DNA from: Syntrophomonadaceae bacterium
GTDB taxonomy: Bacteria; Bacillota; Syntrophomonadia; Syntrophomonadales; Syntrophomonadaceae
Reading direction: 5' to 3'
DNA: 34,498 nt
NCBI GenBank assembly: GCA_012718855.1
Contig: JAAYBS010000179.1
Span: 1-34,498, forward strand
Part shown: piece by piece, positions 1 through 7,365 of the stretch
How positions within the stretch are numbered: position 1 is the stretch's first letter
How the letters are laid out: every line of letters begins with the position of its first letter
Position numbers and translations under genes: made by a program
The notes under the pieces: generated by a model
What the model was told of the DNA's origin: nothing
Databases searched by the model: none
What the model saw: only the letters and a program-made list of their open reading frames with translations

Positions 1-360
1 AAAAATCGTGATTTATCTGATGATGCTAAAGCCAAAGTTAAAATACAGATTGATCGCAAACGCAATAATGTAGCCCGTATTTTTGAAGAGGATTATCATG
101 CCTGGATTAATTATGAATCCCAGGGTTTATTGCGGTTAAATAAAGTAGCAAGAAACATTATGTTTAAATACTGTCCCTTTGCTGCTCCCATAAGGGCCAA
201 CCTGCTAAAGCATCCACTTTATAGTTCTTTAATCACTGCTTTTGAAGCAGAGCGGGAAAGACATTCCAGAATTTTGCGTGCTCATTATGCTAAAATCTGC
301 AAACCTGATCAAACTGTTGATAGTATTCTGCAGGAAAATCTTGCGTTTTATGAAGGATGA
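1..360 (+). CDS. C-terminal part of an unrecognised protein (5' end outside window)
   Basis: The reading frame is open from base 1 and ends at a TGA at 358-360, so 119 C-terminal residues are visible. An internal ATG at 130 is possible but has no ribosome binding site, and the coding character continues upstream of it, so this is a gene cut by the window edge. The visible part is basic and probably helical (RNNVARIFEEDYHAWINYES, then an HPLYSSLI segment and an EAERERHSRIL helix). It has no membrane segment and no motif I recognise. A strong terminator follows 24 bases after the stop, so the gene ends a transcript. Family and function are unknown to me. Confidence 0.7.
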   Translation, partial: KNRDLSDDAKAKVKIQIDRKRNNVARIFEEDYHAWINYESQGLLRLNKVARNIMFKYCPFAAPIRANLLKHPLYSSLITAFEAERERHSRILRAHYAKICKPDQTVDSILQENLAFYEG

Positions 361-383
361 TACAAAAATAATTTTATACATAA

Positions 384-425
384 AAAATCAGGCGTCACCC
401 GGGGGAGGGAGACGCCTGATTTTAA
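384..425 (+). terminator. Rho-independent terminator of the first gene
   Basis: A perfect 13-bp stem (384-396 with 411-423, core ATCAGGCGTC/GACGCCTGAT) has a 14-base G-rich loop. Its 3' arm ends in a T-run. It ends the partial gene at 1-360. The matching A-run on the left arm could make it work in both directions. Confidence 0.85.
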
Positions 426-528
426 TAGGAGGGGCATATAATTTTCAAAATAATCTGACTCTATGTTCATAATAAATAATTTATTGAATTATGTCAATAA
501 GAGAAGTTTTATGTCTATTTTATTAATC

Positions 529-535
529 TGTCGAA
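529..535 (+). promoter_or_regulatory. Candidate Spo0A box
   Basis: TGTCGAA matches the 0A-box core exactly and lies in the 560-base gene-poor gap before the crotonase at 989. The rest of 426-650 is AT-rich and shows nothing I can name. A single 7-mer is weak evidence. It is listed because a second perfect copy precedes the histidine kinase gene at 17785. Confidence 0.2.
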
Positions 536-651
536 GTTATAATATTTTCAATAGAAATTTTTGATTTGGAAATAATCATCATGGTCATTATACAATATTA
601 GGATTATAATTGCCTTAGAATATTTAATTATATTAAGTCTGCTGTAAACTT

Positions 652-849
652 AAGGAGATATTTATAATCAGCCACTGCTCAGTTAACCCCCACGCAAAAG
701 TCTAATAAGCGTGTAATTCTTAAAGATTATGCTGAGCTGATAGATTCTCTTTACTAGTTTTGACCAATTGGATTTCAAGCTATAAAATATTAATAGCAAT
801 AGCAGGAAGAGATTACGAAAATACTGTTAATCTTTTTTCCCAACTGTAA
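652..849 (+). pseudogene. Possible decayed or frameshifted small gene
   Basis: An AAGGAG at 652-657 looks like a ribosome binding site but no ATG, GTG or TTG follows at the right distance. From 668 to 757 one frame reads protein-like sequence (TAQLTPTQKSNKRV, then ILKDYAELIDSLY) up to TAG. From 736 to 849 the next frame continues with LTNWISSYKILIAIAG, then RDYENTVNLFSQL up to TAA. The two pieces overlap around DSL/SLL and could be joined by one frameshift, giving about 60 residues. This would be a small gene that has lost its start codon and its frame. Chance open frames in AT-rich DNA remain a real alternative. Confidence 0.3.
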
Positions 850-988
850 AAACTGACGTTATGCTTTTAACCGGACATCGGGTCAATTATTTTTCAGGGG
901 GTGAATCATTTTAAGCATTTGGTAATGGTATTAAGGTGTACCGGTGTCGGAAAGCATTCAAACATTATTAATTAAGGGAGATGTGTGT

Positions 989-1756
989 ATGTCGTACGAA
1001 TATGTCATTGAAGACAATATAGTGATATTTAAGTTTAAACATGGCAAAGTAAACTCAATTCCAATGGAAACTTTATTAGGTCTCAGTGAAGTGGTTGATC
1101 GGGTAAATAATGAACAGGAACTGAAGGGAATTATCCTGACCGGAGAAGGACGCTATTTTTCCGGTGGTTTTGATCTGAAGACCTTTACCACTTTTGAAAG
1201 TGGAGAAGCTGTTATTAAATGGTTTGAAGTGGAAGAAGAAGTGTTATTGAAAGTCTTTACCTGCTCCAAGCCGGTTGTAGCTGCCATTAACGGCCATGCT
1301 ACTGCTGCAGGAATGATTTTATCCATGGCTGCAGACTCCTGCATCGCTATAGATCATCCTAAAATTAAACTGGGTATGACCGAAATCAAAATTGGTCTGG
1401 CCCTGACTCCGGCGGAAATGGAAATTATGCGTTTTGGTCTGGATACAGCTAAAAACTTCCGCGATGTTATATATAAAGGTGAATTATTTGCACCGGCGCA
1501 GGCCCTGGAAATGGGTATATTTGACGAACTGGCTGAAAATGAAACGGTACTTATGGAAAAGGCCAAGGCTAAAGTGGTATCCCTTATAGATACACCGGGC
1601 CGTCCCTTTATCATGCTTAAGAAAATGTATCGGGATCCTTATGCTCGTGAAATTCAAAACGGTATCAATACTTATGATTTTGGATTATTGGTGGATACCT
1701 TTACCAACGAGCAGGTAGTTGGCACCCTGAAAATGGTACTGGCTGCTATCAGTTAA
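989..1756 (+). CDS. Enoyl-CoA hydratase/isomerase (crotonase) family protein, divergent active site
   Basis: A 255-residue crotonase-fold protein, expected to act on an acyl-CoA thioester in the cytosol. ATG 989 is chosen because AAGGGAG sits 8 bases upstream. A GTG at 944 in the same frame has no such signal. The CoA and oxyanion-hole region is present as SGGFDL (58-63), and the second conserved block reads NGHATAAGMILSMA (101-114). In classical hydratases that block carries a catalytic Glu in a GGGxE-type context. Here the position is occupied by Met or Ile. The second catalytic Glu seems kept in GMTEIKIG (E132). One missing Glu argues against a normal syn-hydratase and for an isomerase, a decarboxylase, a thioester hydrolase or an unknown reaction. 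It is monocistronic, with its own terminator. The other crotonase in this window (11027) has both Glu residues. Confidence 0.85.
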   Translation: MSYEYVIEDNIVIFKFKHGKVNSIPMETLLGLSEVVDRVNNEQELKGIILTGEGRYFSGGFDLKTFTTFESGEAVIKWFEVEEEVLLKVFTCSKPVVAAINGHATAAGMILSMAADSCIAIDHPKIKLGMTEIKIGLALTPAEMEIMRFGLDTAKNFRDVIYKGELFAPAQALEMGIFDELAENETVLMEKAKAKVVSLIDTPGRPFIMLKKMYRDPYAREIQNGINTYDFGLLVDTFTNEQVVGTLKMVLAAIS

Positions 1757-1772
1757 TAATTTTAAAAATATT

Positions 1773-1809
1773 AAGCCGGAGATGCGTAAAAGCAACTCCG
1801 GCTTTTTTA
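1773..1809 (+). terminator. Rho-independent terminator of the divergent crotonase gene
   Basis: A perfect 9-bp stem AAGCCGGAG (1773-1781) with CTCCGGCTT (1796-1804), 14-base loop, followed by a T-run. It lies 16 bases after the stop codon at 1756. The 180 bases that follow, up to the next gene, show no clear promoter. Confidence 0.85.
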
Positions 1810-1996
1810 TTTGGAGAGTATTAATTATCCGGATGCTGTTTCTGCCATGCTCGTCTACGGCTCCCAATGTTTATTCATCCAAATCAGCGCATTATACCTT
1901 TTTGCAGTGGAATCATATATTGGACAAAGCTGATTTTGAAAGTTTATCATGAAGGTAGCGTATTAAATATCAATAAGCCAAAAGGAGGAAATGTTC

Positions 1997-2383
1997 ATGA
2001 CAATAAAACAACGCGGGCGGATTTTATTAATTATGATTGCCATTATTGCTTTAGTAGCCGGATGTGGTGATAAGGTTACTGATATAAACAAGTCTCCGGA
2101 TAATACTAAACCTAATCCTCAGACGCAGGTAAAGGACCCGGAATTGGTTAAGGCAACTGGAATATACACTGGCCGTATCGATAATAACTCGGTTGAAATA
2201 CAGATTACCGAAGATGGCAAACCAGTTGTATATGGTGCATTTAAATTAAGTGAAGAATTAAAAGCCAAGTTTGATCAGGAAGGTTTTATTCAGGATGGTG
2301 ACAAAGTGGAGTTTGAATATATCCCCGGTATCAGCGGAGAACGCCAGCCTGATCTCATTTCCATAACTCCAATTAAACCGTAA
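1997..2383 (+). CDS. Small lipoprotein of unknown function
   Basis: 128 residues. ATG 1997 is chosen over ATG 1991 because AAAGGAGG (1981-1988) lies 8 bases from the former and only 2 from the latter. The N-terminus is a typical lipoprotein signal: a basic start, a hydrophobic run (ILLIMIAIIAL) and the lipobox VAGC with Cys23 as the predicted lipidation site. A Pro/Asn-rich linker follows, then a small domain rich in charged residues and beta-strand patterns (GIYTGRIDNNSVEIQI, KVEFEYIPG). It should be anchored on the outer face of the membrane. I do not recognise a named domain. No terminator is obvious; the gene is followed by a repeat-rich spacer and a convergent gene. Confidence 0.8.
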   Translation: MTIKQRGRILLIMIAIIALVAGCGDKVTDINKSPDNTKPNPQTQVKDPELVKATGIYTGRIDNNSVEIQITEDGKPVVYGAFKLSEELKAKFDQEGFIQDGDKVEFEYIPGISGERQPDLISITPIKP

Positions 2384-2422
2384 AGCTGACATAAGAGGGA
2401 CACGGGGGTAAAAGAACTATCT

Positions 2423-2490
2423 GAAACCATTGAAAAAGTATCATAAATGTCATCCCGAGGAGCTGCAGGTGACGAAGGATCTCTTTTAGA
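2423..2490. repeat. Dispersed intergenic repeat, left copy
   Basis: Contains GAAACCATTGAAAAAGT (2423-2439) and ATGTCATCCCGAG (2447-2459), then a GTGACGAAGGATCTC stretch. The first 17-mer recurs with one mismatch at 4478-4494, and the 13-mer recurs inverted with one mismatch at 4504-4516. GTCATCCCGAG-type sequences with a nearby GACGAAGGATCTC are familiar as dispersed intergenic repeats in clostridial genomes (from memory). Confidence 0.5.
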
Positions 2491-2538
2491 AGCTGCAACA
2501 TTAGTTGTGAACGATAGTGAACATCAGCTACCTTATAA

Positions 2539-2592
2539 ATACCCGGAAGGGTATATCGGTAGTACCCGCAGGGTGTAGTCCTGTAAGGGACA
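2539..2592. repeat. Run of three small hairpins
   Basis: ATACCC-GGAA-GGGTAT (2539-2554, perfect), then ACCC-GCA-GGGT (2564-2574), then GTCC-TGTAA-GGGAC (2578-2591). They follow each other with short gaps in the spacer between two convergent genes and probably belong to the same repeat element as 2423-2490. Confidence 0.45.
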
Positions 2593-2634
2593 ATTTCTGA
2601 CTTGACCTGACGGTTTTTTATTATTGAATTACAG

Positions 2635-2680
2635 GACCAGGGGATGACAAAAGTAAGATGTCAGCCCTCTGGTCAGCTTT
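2635..2680. terminator. Hairpin between convergent genes, possible terminator
   Basis: An imperfect long stem: GACCAGGGGATGACA (2635-2649) pairs with TGTCAGCCCTCTGGTC (2659-2674), followed on the plus strand by AGCTTTCTTT. It sits a few bases before the stop of the minus-strand gene that ends at 2683. The T-run is weak on both strands. Confidence 0.4.
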
Positions 2681-2682
2681 CT

Positions 2683-4335
2683 TTATCTATCGCTATTTAT
2701 ATATTGGTACATAATATATCCGCCACTGATATTTTTGGCTTTATAACCGGATTGTTTCAGGATACGGGCAGCTATATAGCTTCTTAAACCGGTTCGGCAA
2801 TAAACCAGAATATCTTTGTCTCTCGGTAATTCTGAGATTCTTTCCCGCAGATTATCTACCGGTATGTGATAAGAATAAGGAACCTTGCCGGCTTTAACTT
2901 CCATCTGGGTACGAGTATCCAACAGAAAAGCTCCATTAGATAGCAGTTCATCAACTTTATTCCAGTGAACCACTTCAACATCACCATTTAAAATATTGGC
3001 AGCAGCATAAGCAGTTAGATTAACCGGGTCTTTAGCTGAGGAAAAGGGAGGAGCATAGGCCAGTTCAAGATCCTGTAAATCATATACAGTTAACCCAGCT
3101 CTGATAGCTGTAGCTATCACATCAATTCGCTTATCTACTCCGTCGCGGCCAACTATTTGTGCTCCCAGGATACGCCCCTGGTCGGGATCGAATAAAAGCT
3201 TTATATGCATTTGGGTGGCTCCGGGATAATAGGTGGCATGAGAAAAGGGAGAAGTGTGGACCGCCAGATAAGGTTGATTAGCCATGTTCAGAGCATATTC
3301 ATTATTACCCGTAACCGCAACGGTTAAATCCCCGATTTTCAGTATAGAACTACCCTGTACTCCTTTATAGGGCAAAGAACGGCCACAAATGTTATTGGCT
3401 ATCAGCCAGCCTTGCCGGTTGGCAGGGCCTGCCAGAGGTACCAGAGTATCCTGCCCGGTAATGTAATTCTTTACTTGTACAGCATCACCGGCCGCATATA
3501 TATAAGAGTCAGAGGTTCTTAGGTATTCATCTACCAAAATACCGCCGGTTTTGCCTATTTCAAGATCGGCAGCAGCAGCCAGCGCAGTAGCCGGTCTGAC
3601 CCCTACTCCCATAATAACCATATCAGTTGCCAGTTCTCCATTATTTAAAATTATTTTTTCTACCCGACCACTTCCTATGAAACGCTGGGCGGCAGTATTT
3701 AATTTCAAGTCAATACCAGCCTGGCGGAGATAGTAATGAACTATAGAGGCCATATCCGGATCGAGTGGTTTAATTACTTGCGGTGATGCCTCAACCAGCG
3801 AAACTTTTAACCCCATACCATACAGCATTTCCAACATTTCCAGTCCGATAAATCCGGCACCGATAACAGTAGCATGGGCTGGGTTTTGGGAATATATATA
3901 CTGTTTAATCATATCGCTGTCAGGTATGTTGCGTACGGTAAATACATTAGGAGCATTTACACCTTCAATGGGTGGTACAATAGGATCTGAACCCGGGCAT
4001 AGAACCAGGTAATCATAATTTTCACGGTAGGTCTCATCAGTCAGGTGATTATAAATTTCAACTTGTTTTTCCTCACGCAGGATTTTAGTTGCTTCATTTT
4101 TAATGCGTACATCAATACGGAATCGAGCGTACATGGATTGGGGAGTCTGAACCAGCAATTCGTCACGTCTTTCAATTACTCCGCCAACGTAATAGGGCAG
4201 ACCACAATTGGCAAAGGATATATATTCTCCCTTTTCCAGAATAACAATTTCCGCCTCTTCATCCAGTCTGCGCAGACGGGCTGCAGTACTCGCACCTGCT
4301 GCCACTCCACCTACAATAAGTATTTTTTTGCTCAT
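2683..4335 (-). CDS. CoA-disulfide reductase-like FAD/NAD(P) oxidoreductase with C-terminal rhodanese domain
   Basis: 550 residues of the CoADR-RHD type. The N-terminal FAD-binding motif is ILIVGGVAAGASTAARLRR (5-23). The single redox-active Cys lies in SFANCGLPY (C44), as in CoA-disulfide and polysulfide reductases. A second nucleotide-binding motif is ATVIGAGFIGLEM, and the FAD-closing motif is YIYAAGDAV. The last ~100 residues form a rhodanese domain with active loop CRTGLRS (Cys near 513). Family members reduce CoA disulfide, CoA persulfide or polysulfide with NAD(P)H. The rhodanese suggests sulfane-sulfur handling. I chose the start at 4335, where MSKKILIVGG aligns with family starts and a weak AGGT lies upstream. 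An in-frame ATG at 4368 would add 11 residues, with no ribosome binding site. It appears monocistronic. Confidence 0.88.
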   Translation of the reverse strand: MSKKILIVGGVAAGASTAARLRRLDEEAEIVILEKGEYISFANCGLPYYVGGVIERRDELLVQTPQSMYARFRIDVRIKNEATKILREEKQVEIYNHLTDETYRENYDYLVLCPGSDPIVPPIEGVNAPNVFTVRNIPDSDMIKQYIYSQNPAHATVIGAGFIGLEMLEMLYGMGLKVSLVEASPQVIKPLDPDMASIVHYYLRQAGIDLKLNTAAQRFIGSGRVEKIILNNGELATDMVIMGVGVRPATALAAAADLEIGKTGGILVDEYLRTSDSYIYAAGDAVQVKNYITGQDTLVPLAGPANRQGWLIANNICGRSLPYKGVQGSSILKIGDLTVAVTGNNEYALNMANQPYLAVHTSPFSHATYYPGATQMHIKLLFDPDQGRILGAQIVGRDGVDKRIDVIATAIRAGLTVYDLQDLELAYAPPFSSAKDPVNLTAYAAANILNGDVEVVHWNKVDELLSNGAFLLDTRTQMEVKAGKVPYSYHIPVDNLRERISELPRDKDILVYCRTGLRSYIAARILKQSGYKAKNISGGYIMYQYINSDR

Positions 4336-4382
4336 TTTATTGACCTGGTACAAAAGTTTATCTTGCATAAACCATAATAAAC

Positions 4383-4396
4383 CAGGTGTTCACCTG
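4383..4396. promoter_or_regulatory. Inverted repeat in the leader of the CoADR-like gene
   Basis: CAGGTG-TT-CACCTG, a perfect 6-bp inverted repeat 48 bases upstream of the start at 4335 and downstream of the putative promoter at 4434-4442. It could be an operator or a small leader hairpin. Confidence 0.3.
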
Positions 4397-4433
4397 CCTT
4401 TCAAAATGTTTATAGGCTAATGAGATTAATCTG

Positions 4434-4442
4434 ATTATAGCA
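4434..4442 (-). promoter_or_regulatory. Extended -10 promoter for the CoADR-like gene
   Basis: On the minus strand this reads TGCTATAAT, a perfect -10 with the TGn extension. The -35 region (near 4457-4462) does not match consensus, which is usual for extended -10 promoters. Transcription would start near 4427. Confidence 0.5.
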
Positions 4443-4477
4443 TAGTACGCAGGATACGGGGATAAAGAGGAGGGTTC

Positions 4478-4516
4478 GAAAACATTGAAAAAGTGCTCGT
4501 CTACTCAGGATGACAT
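4478..4516. repeat. Dispersed intergenic repeat, right copy (partial)
   Basis: GAAAACATTGAAAAAGT (4478-4494) matches 2423-2439 at 16 of 17 bases in the same orientation. CTCAGGATGACAT (4504-4516) is the reverse complement of 2447-2459 at 12 of 13 bases. A small hairpin (AATCTCG 4535-4541 with CGAGATT 4552-4558) follows. The two copies bracket the CoADR-like gene. Confidence 0.5.
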
Positions 4517-4561
4517 ATATGGAACTTTATTAGTAATCTCGGTCGGTTCTACGAGATTTAA

Positions 4562-4590
4562 TTGATAAATAAAGTAAGCTTTATTATACT
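4562..4590 (+). promoter_or_regulatory. Sigma-A promoter of ilvE
   Basis: TTGATA (4562-4567), a 17-base spacer and TATACT (4585-4590). Predicted start near 4597 gives a leader of about 40 bases, too short for a T-box, so no amino-acid-sensing attenuator is visible. Confidence 0.75.
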
Positions 4591-4637
4591 GAAAAGATAG
4601 TAGGGAGGGTTGACCCCCAAGAAGGAGTGTAAAAACA

Positions 4638-5705
4638 ATGCTTGAAATCAGTACGGAAAAAACATCAGCGCCGAAAACCAAGCCAGATCAGAATAATCTG
4701 GTATTTGGCAAGAACTTTACCGACCACATGTTTATAATGGATTACACTGAGGGTCGCGGTTGGCATGATCCCAGGATAATCCCTTATCAACCTTTGGTAA
4801 TGGAGCCTTCATCCATGATATTACATTATGGACAGGCAATATTCGAAGGATTAAAGGCGTATAAAGCCAGTGATGGGAGGGTTCTATTATTTAGACCTCA
4901 TCAGAACATGGCACGCGTAAATGTCTCCAATGAAAGACTATGCATTCCCCCAATTGATGTGGATGATATGGTAGAAGCCATCAAAGCTGTAGTTAAAATG
5001 GATCGTGACTGGATACCGGAAGCGGAAGGAACCTCACTTTATATAAGACCATTCATTATTGCCACTGACCCATATTTGGGGGTCCGTCCTTCCAATACTT
5101 ATAAATTTATGATAATTCTATGTCCGGTTGGAGCTTATTATCCTGAGGGAATTGATCCGGTTAAGATTTATGTTGAAAATAAATATGTACGGGCAGTAAA
5201 AGGCGGGATTGGTTTTGCCAAGACACCGGGAAATTATGCTGCCAGCCTTAAAGCTCAGATGGAAGCACAGGCAAAAGGATATACCCAGGTTTTATGGTTG
5301 GATGGTGTAGAACGTAAGTATATTGAAGAAGTTGGCACCATGAATGTATTTTTCAAAATTGATGGTGAAGTTATTACGCCGGCCCTGGAAGGCAGTATTC
5401 TGGCTGGAATTACCCGCGATTCAACTATCGACTTACTAAAAGATTGGGGAATACCGATAACTGAAAGAAGACTTGGCATTGAAGAAGTTTATGAGGCTCA
5501 TGCCCGGGGCAAGCTGGAGGAAGCTTTTGGGACCGGTACCGCAGCAGTTATATCACCTATCGGTGAACTAAATTGGGATAATCAGATTATTAGTATTAAC
5601 AACGGTCAGACCGGAGAGCTTTCCCAAAGAATTTATGATACTATTACCGGTATCCAGAGCGGGGAACTGGAAGACAAGTTTGGCTGGACGGTTGAAGTAA
5701 AATAG
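4638..5705 (+). CDS. ilvE: Branched-chain amino acid aminotransferase
   Basis: 355 residues, the usual length of the type II (BCAT2-like) branch of fold-type IV PLP enzymes. It transfers the amino group between Leu/Ile/Val and 2-oxoglutarate in the cytosol, the last step of their synthesis. The PLP lysine is K195 in FAKTPGNYAASL. The cofactor phosphate region (VERKYIEEVGTMNVFF) and the C-terminal GTGTAAVISPIG are intact. The early HYGQAIFEGLKAY and SLYIRPF motifs are also typical. ATG 4638 has AAGGAG (4622-4627) upstream at 10 bases. The gene has its own promoter and terminator, so it is not in an ilv operon here. In a fermenting syntroph it could also serve amino-acid breakdown. Identification is confident. 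Confidence 0.96.
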   Translation: MLEISTEKTSAPKTKPDQNNLVFGKNFTDHMFIMDYTEGRGWHDPRIIPYQPLVMEPSSMILHYGQAIFEGLKAYKASDGRVLLFRPHQNMARVNVSNERLCIPPIDVDDMVEAIKAVVKMDRDWIPEAEGTSLYIRPFIIATDPYLGVRPSNTYKFMIILCPVGAYYPEGIDPVKIYVENKYVRAVKGGIGFAKTPGNYAASLKAQMEAQAKGYTQVLWLDGVERKYIEEVGTMNVFFKIDGEVITPALEGSILAGITRDSTIDLLKDWGIPITERRLGIEEVYEAHARGKLEEAFGTGTAAVISPIGELNWDNQIISINNGQTGELSQRIYDTITGIQSGELEDKFGWTVEVK

Positions 5706-5730
5706 GCAGTAAAAATATATCCGTTTATAT

Positions 5731-5769
5731 AACCAGCTTTTATAAAAGTAAAAGCTGGTTAATTTTTTT
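5731..5769 (+). terminator. Rho-independent terminator of ilvE
   Basis: A perfect 12-bp stem AACCAGCTTTTA (5731-5742) with TAAAAGCTGGTT (5749-5760), then a run of seven T (5763-5769). Confidence 0.9.
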
Positions 5770-5902
5770 ATTCATTATTTAAAATCCTTTTACGGTAAAA
5801 CAAGGAAAAGGCAATGTAAATATAGAAGTATACCGGCAACAATTTGTTAACCTTAATGGTGGGCAATAATGTAATGGGGAAAAAAGAAAGGGAGGGTCTA
5901 TA

Positions 5903-6604
5903 TTGGCAGGGAGAAAAGGGTTAATAGCATTATTAACAGTTATGATTCTGGTATTGGGTATGTTAATTGGGTGCGGAGGAGATGAGCAGACGGCTGCACC
6001 AGGTGACAAGGTTCAGACCAGCACCCCGACTGCCAGTGACGAAAACGACCTGGCTAAATTATTTGCCAAGGCAGAAAAGGTTCCCGGAATATACTATGAA
6101 TTGGTAATGACCAGTCCGGAAATGGATGAACAAATGACCGGAAAGTTCTGGATTAAGGGTGAAAAAGTCAGAACCGAATTTACGTCGCCCGATGGTGCCG
6201 GCACCATGGTTAATATTATGAACAGCAAAGAAGCCTTTATGGTGATGGAATCACAGGGAATAGCAACACGCCTGGATATATCTCAGTTTAATGAAGCCGA
6301 TAATACTCCTAAAGATGCCATGAAGGATTTGGCTGAGGAAGATGCAAAACTGATCGGCAAGGAAACCATCGACGGTAAGAAGTGCCTGATTTATGAAAGC
6401 AAGACGGCAGAAGAAAGTTATAAGGCCTGGATATGGGAAGAGTATGGGGTTCCGGTAAAAGTTGAAACAACTGCTGCTGATGGAAAGGCAGTTATTGAGT
6501 TCAAGAATATAGCCATCAAAGATATTCCTGATAGTATGTTTGAATTGCCGGCAGGAGTACAGGTTATGGATTTTGATATGTCACAGATCCCCCAGATGCC
6601 CTAA
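5903..6604 (+). CDS. LolA/DUF4412-like lipoprotein
   Basis: 233 residues with a TTG start; GGGAGGG ends 6 bases upstream and no better start is available. The signal peptide (basic MAGRKG, hydrophobic stretch) ends at lipobox LIGC with Cys24. After a Thr/Ser/Pro linker the mature domain reads as a LolA-like fold: GIYYELVMTSPEMDEQMTGK, then WIKGEKVRTEF, LIGKETIDGKKCLIYES and YKAWIWEEYGVPVKVE. Such extracytoplasmic proteins of Gram-positives are thought to bind lipids or hydrophobic ligands, but their roles are mostly undetermined. It is Met-rich near the end. It is transcribed alone, with a terminator 30 bases downstream. Domain assignment is by pattern, so moderate. Confidence 0.75.
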   Translation: MAGRKGLIALLTVMILVLGMLIGCGGDEQTAAPGDKVQTSTPTASDENDLAKLFAKAEKVPGIYYELVMTSPEMDEQMTGKFWIKGEKVRTEFTSPDGAGTMVNIMNSKEAFMVMESQGIATRLDISQFNEADNTPKDAMKDLAEEDAKLIGKETIDGKKCLIYESKTAEESYKAWIWEEYGVPVKVETTAADGKAVIEFKNIAIKDIPDSMFELPAGVQVMDFDMSQIPQMP

Positions 6605-6632
6605 ATATTTGTTTGCAGTGATCACCTATGAG

Positions 6633-6668
6633 AAGGGATTATTCCTGCCGGGATAATCCCTTCCTTTT
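6633..6668 (+). terminator. Terminator between convergent genes
   Basis: A perfect 10-bp stem AAGGGATTAT (6633-6642) with ATAATCCCTT (6653-6662), followed by CCTTTTAT. It serves the lipoprotein gene. The tail overlaps the stop codon of the minus-strand ATPase gene. Confidence 0.75.
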
Positions 6669-7365
6669 ATGTAACCGCAGCCTGGGTCATCAACTGTAAC
6701 ATCCGAGCTTCCAATTGCAATAAGCGGGGTGAAAAAATACTGCGCTGTGCTTCCAGGTCTATTTCAATATCATGACTTATTTGACCGGTTGAGGAGTCAA
6801 GAATAACTGCCCGGTCAGCCATATATAAACCTTCTTTTAAATCATGAGTTACAGATATTATCGTAAAGCGATTATTCTGCCATTGTTTCATTAAATCATC
6901 CAGGATACTCATTTTTACCGGCGGGTCAAGGGAGGCAAAGGCTTCGTCCAAAAGCAATAAAGCCGGTTTAATTATTAATGCCCGTGCCAGATTAACCCTT
7001 TGTTTCATACCTCCGCTTAACTGTGCCGGATAGTAGTTTTCAAATCCTTTTAATCGCAGCTGTTCCAATAACCGCTCAACTTCGCCCTGCCGATTGACAA
7101 ACAGCAGATTTTCCCGGACGGTACGCCATGGTATTAACCGTGGTTCCTGAAAAACAAAGCCGATACGCTGTGCAGCTACTTCCAAAAAGCCTGACCCAGG
7201 ATAGTCCAATCCTGCAATTATGCGCAACAAAGTAGTTTTACCTGAACCGGAGGCACCCAGTAAAACCAGACGCTCACCGGCATCAACTTCAAGACTCAGA
7301 CCAGATAATACAGACAGGTTTTCAAATGATTTGGTTAAGTCACGGGCTATAACGCACTTAGCCAT
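6667..7365 (-). CDS. ABC transporter ATPase, nitrate/sulfonate/taurine type
   Basis: 232 residues. Walker A is GASGSGKTT (37-45), the Q-loop VFQEPRL, the signature LSGGMKQR and Walker B LLLLDEAFASLD, with the switch His in VTHDL. The short form and the EPRLIPWRTVRENL segment are typical of the SsuB/TauB/NrtD family that powers uptake of nitrate, sulfonates, bicarbonate or thiamine precursors. It is the last gene of a three-gene minus-strand operon and overlaps the permease gene by 19 bases. Its ribosome binding site (GGGGAGGG, 10 bases before ATG) lies inside that gene. Substrate cannot be read from the ATPase. Confidence 0.9.
   Translation of the reverse strand: MAKCVIARDLTKSFENLSVLSGLSLEVDAGERLVLLGASGSGKTTLLRIIAGLDYPGSGFLEVAAQRIGFVFQEPRLIPWRTVRENLLFVNRQGEVERLLEQLRLKGFENYYPAQLSGGMKQRVNLARALIIKPALLLLDEAFASLDPPVKMSILDDLMKQWQNNRFTIISVTHDLKEGLYMADRAVILDSSTGQISHDIEIDLEAQRSIFSPRLLQLEARMLQLMTQAAVT

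Noticed and set aside
1867-2070. Open frame of 67 codons on the plus strand overlapping the small lipoprotein gene start
   Set aside because: No ribosome binding site, and it overlaps the well-supported lipoprotein gene in another frame.
4597-4637. T-box or other leader attenuator before ilvE
   Set aside because: With the promoter at 4562-4590 the leader is only about 40 bases, too short for such a structure.
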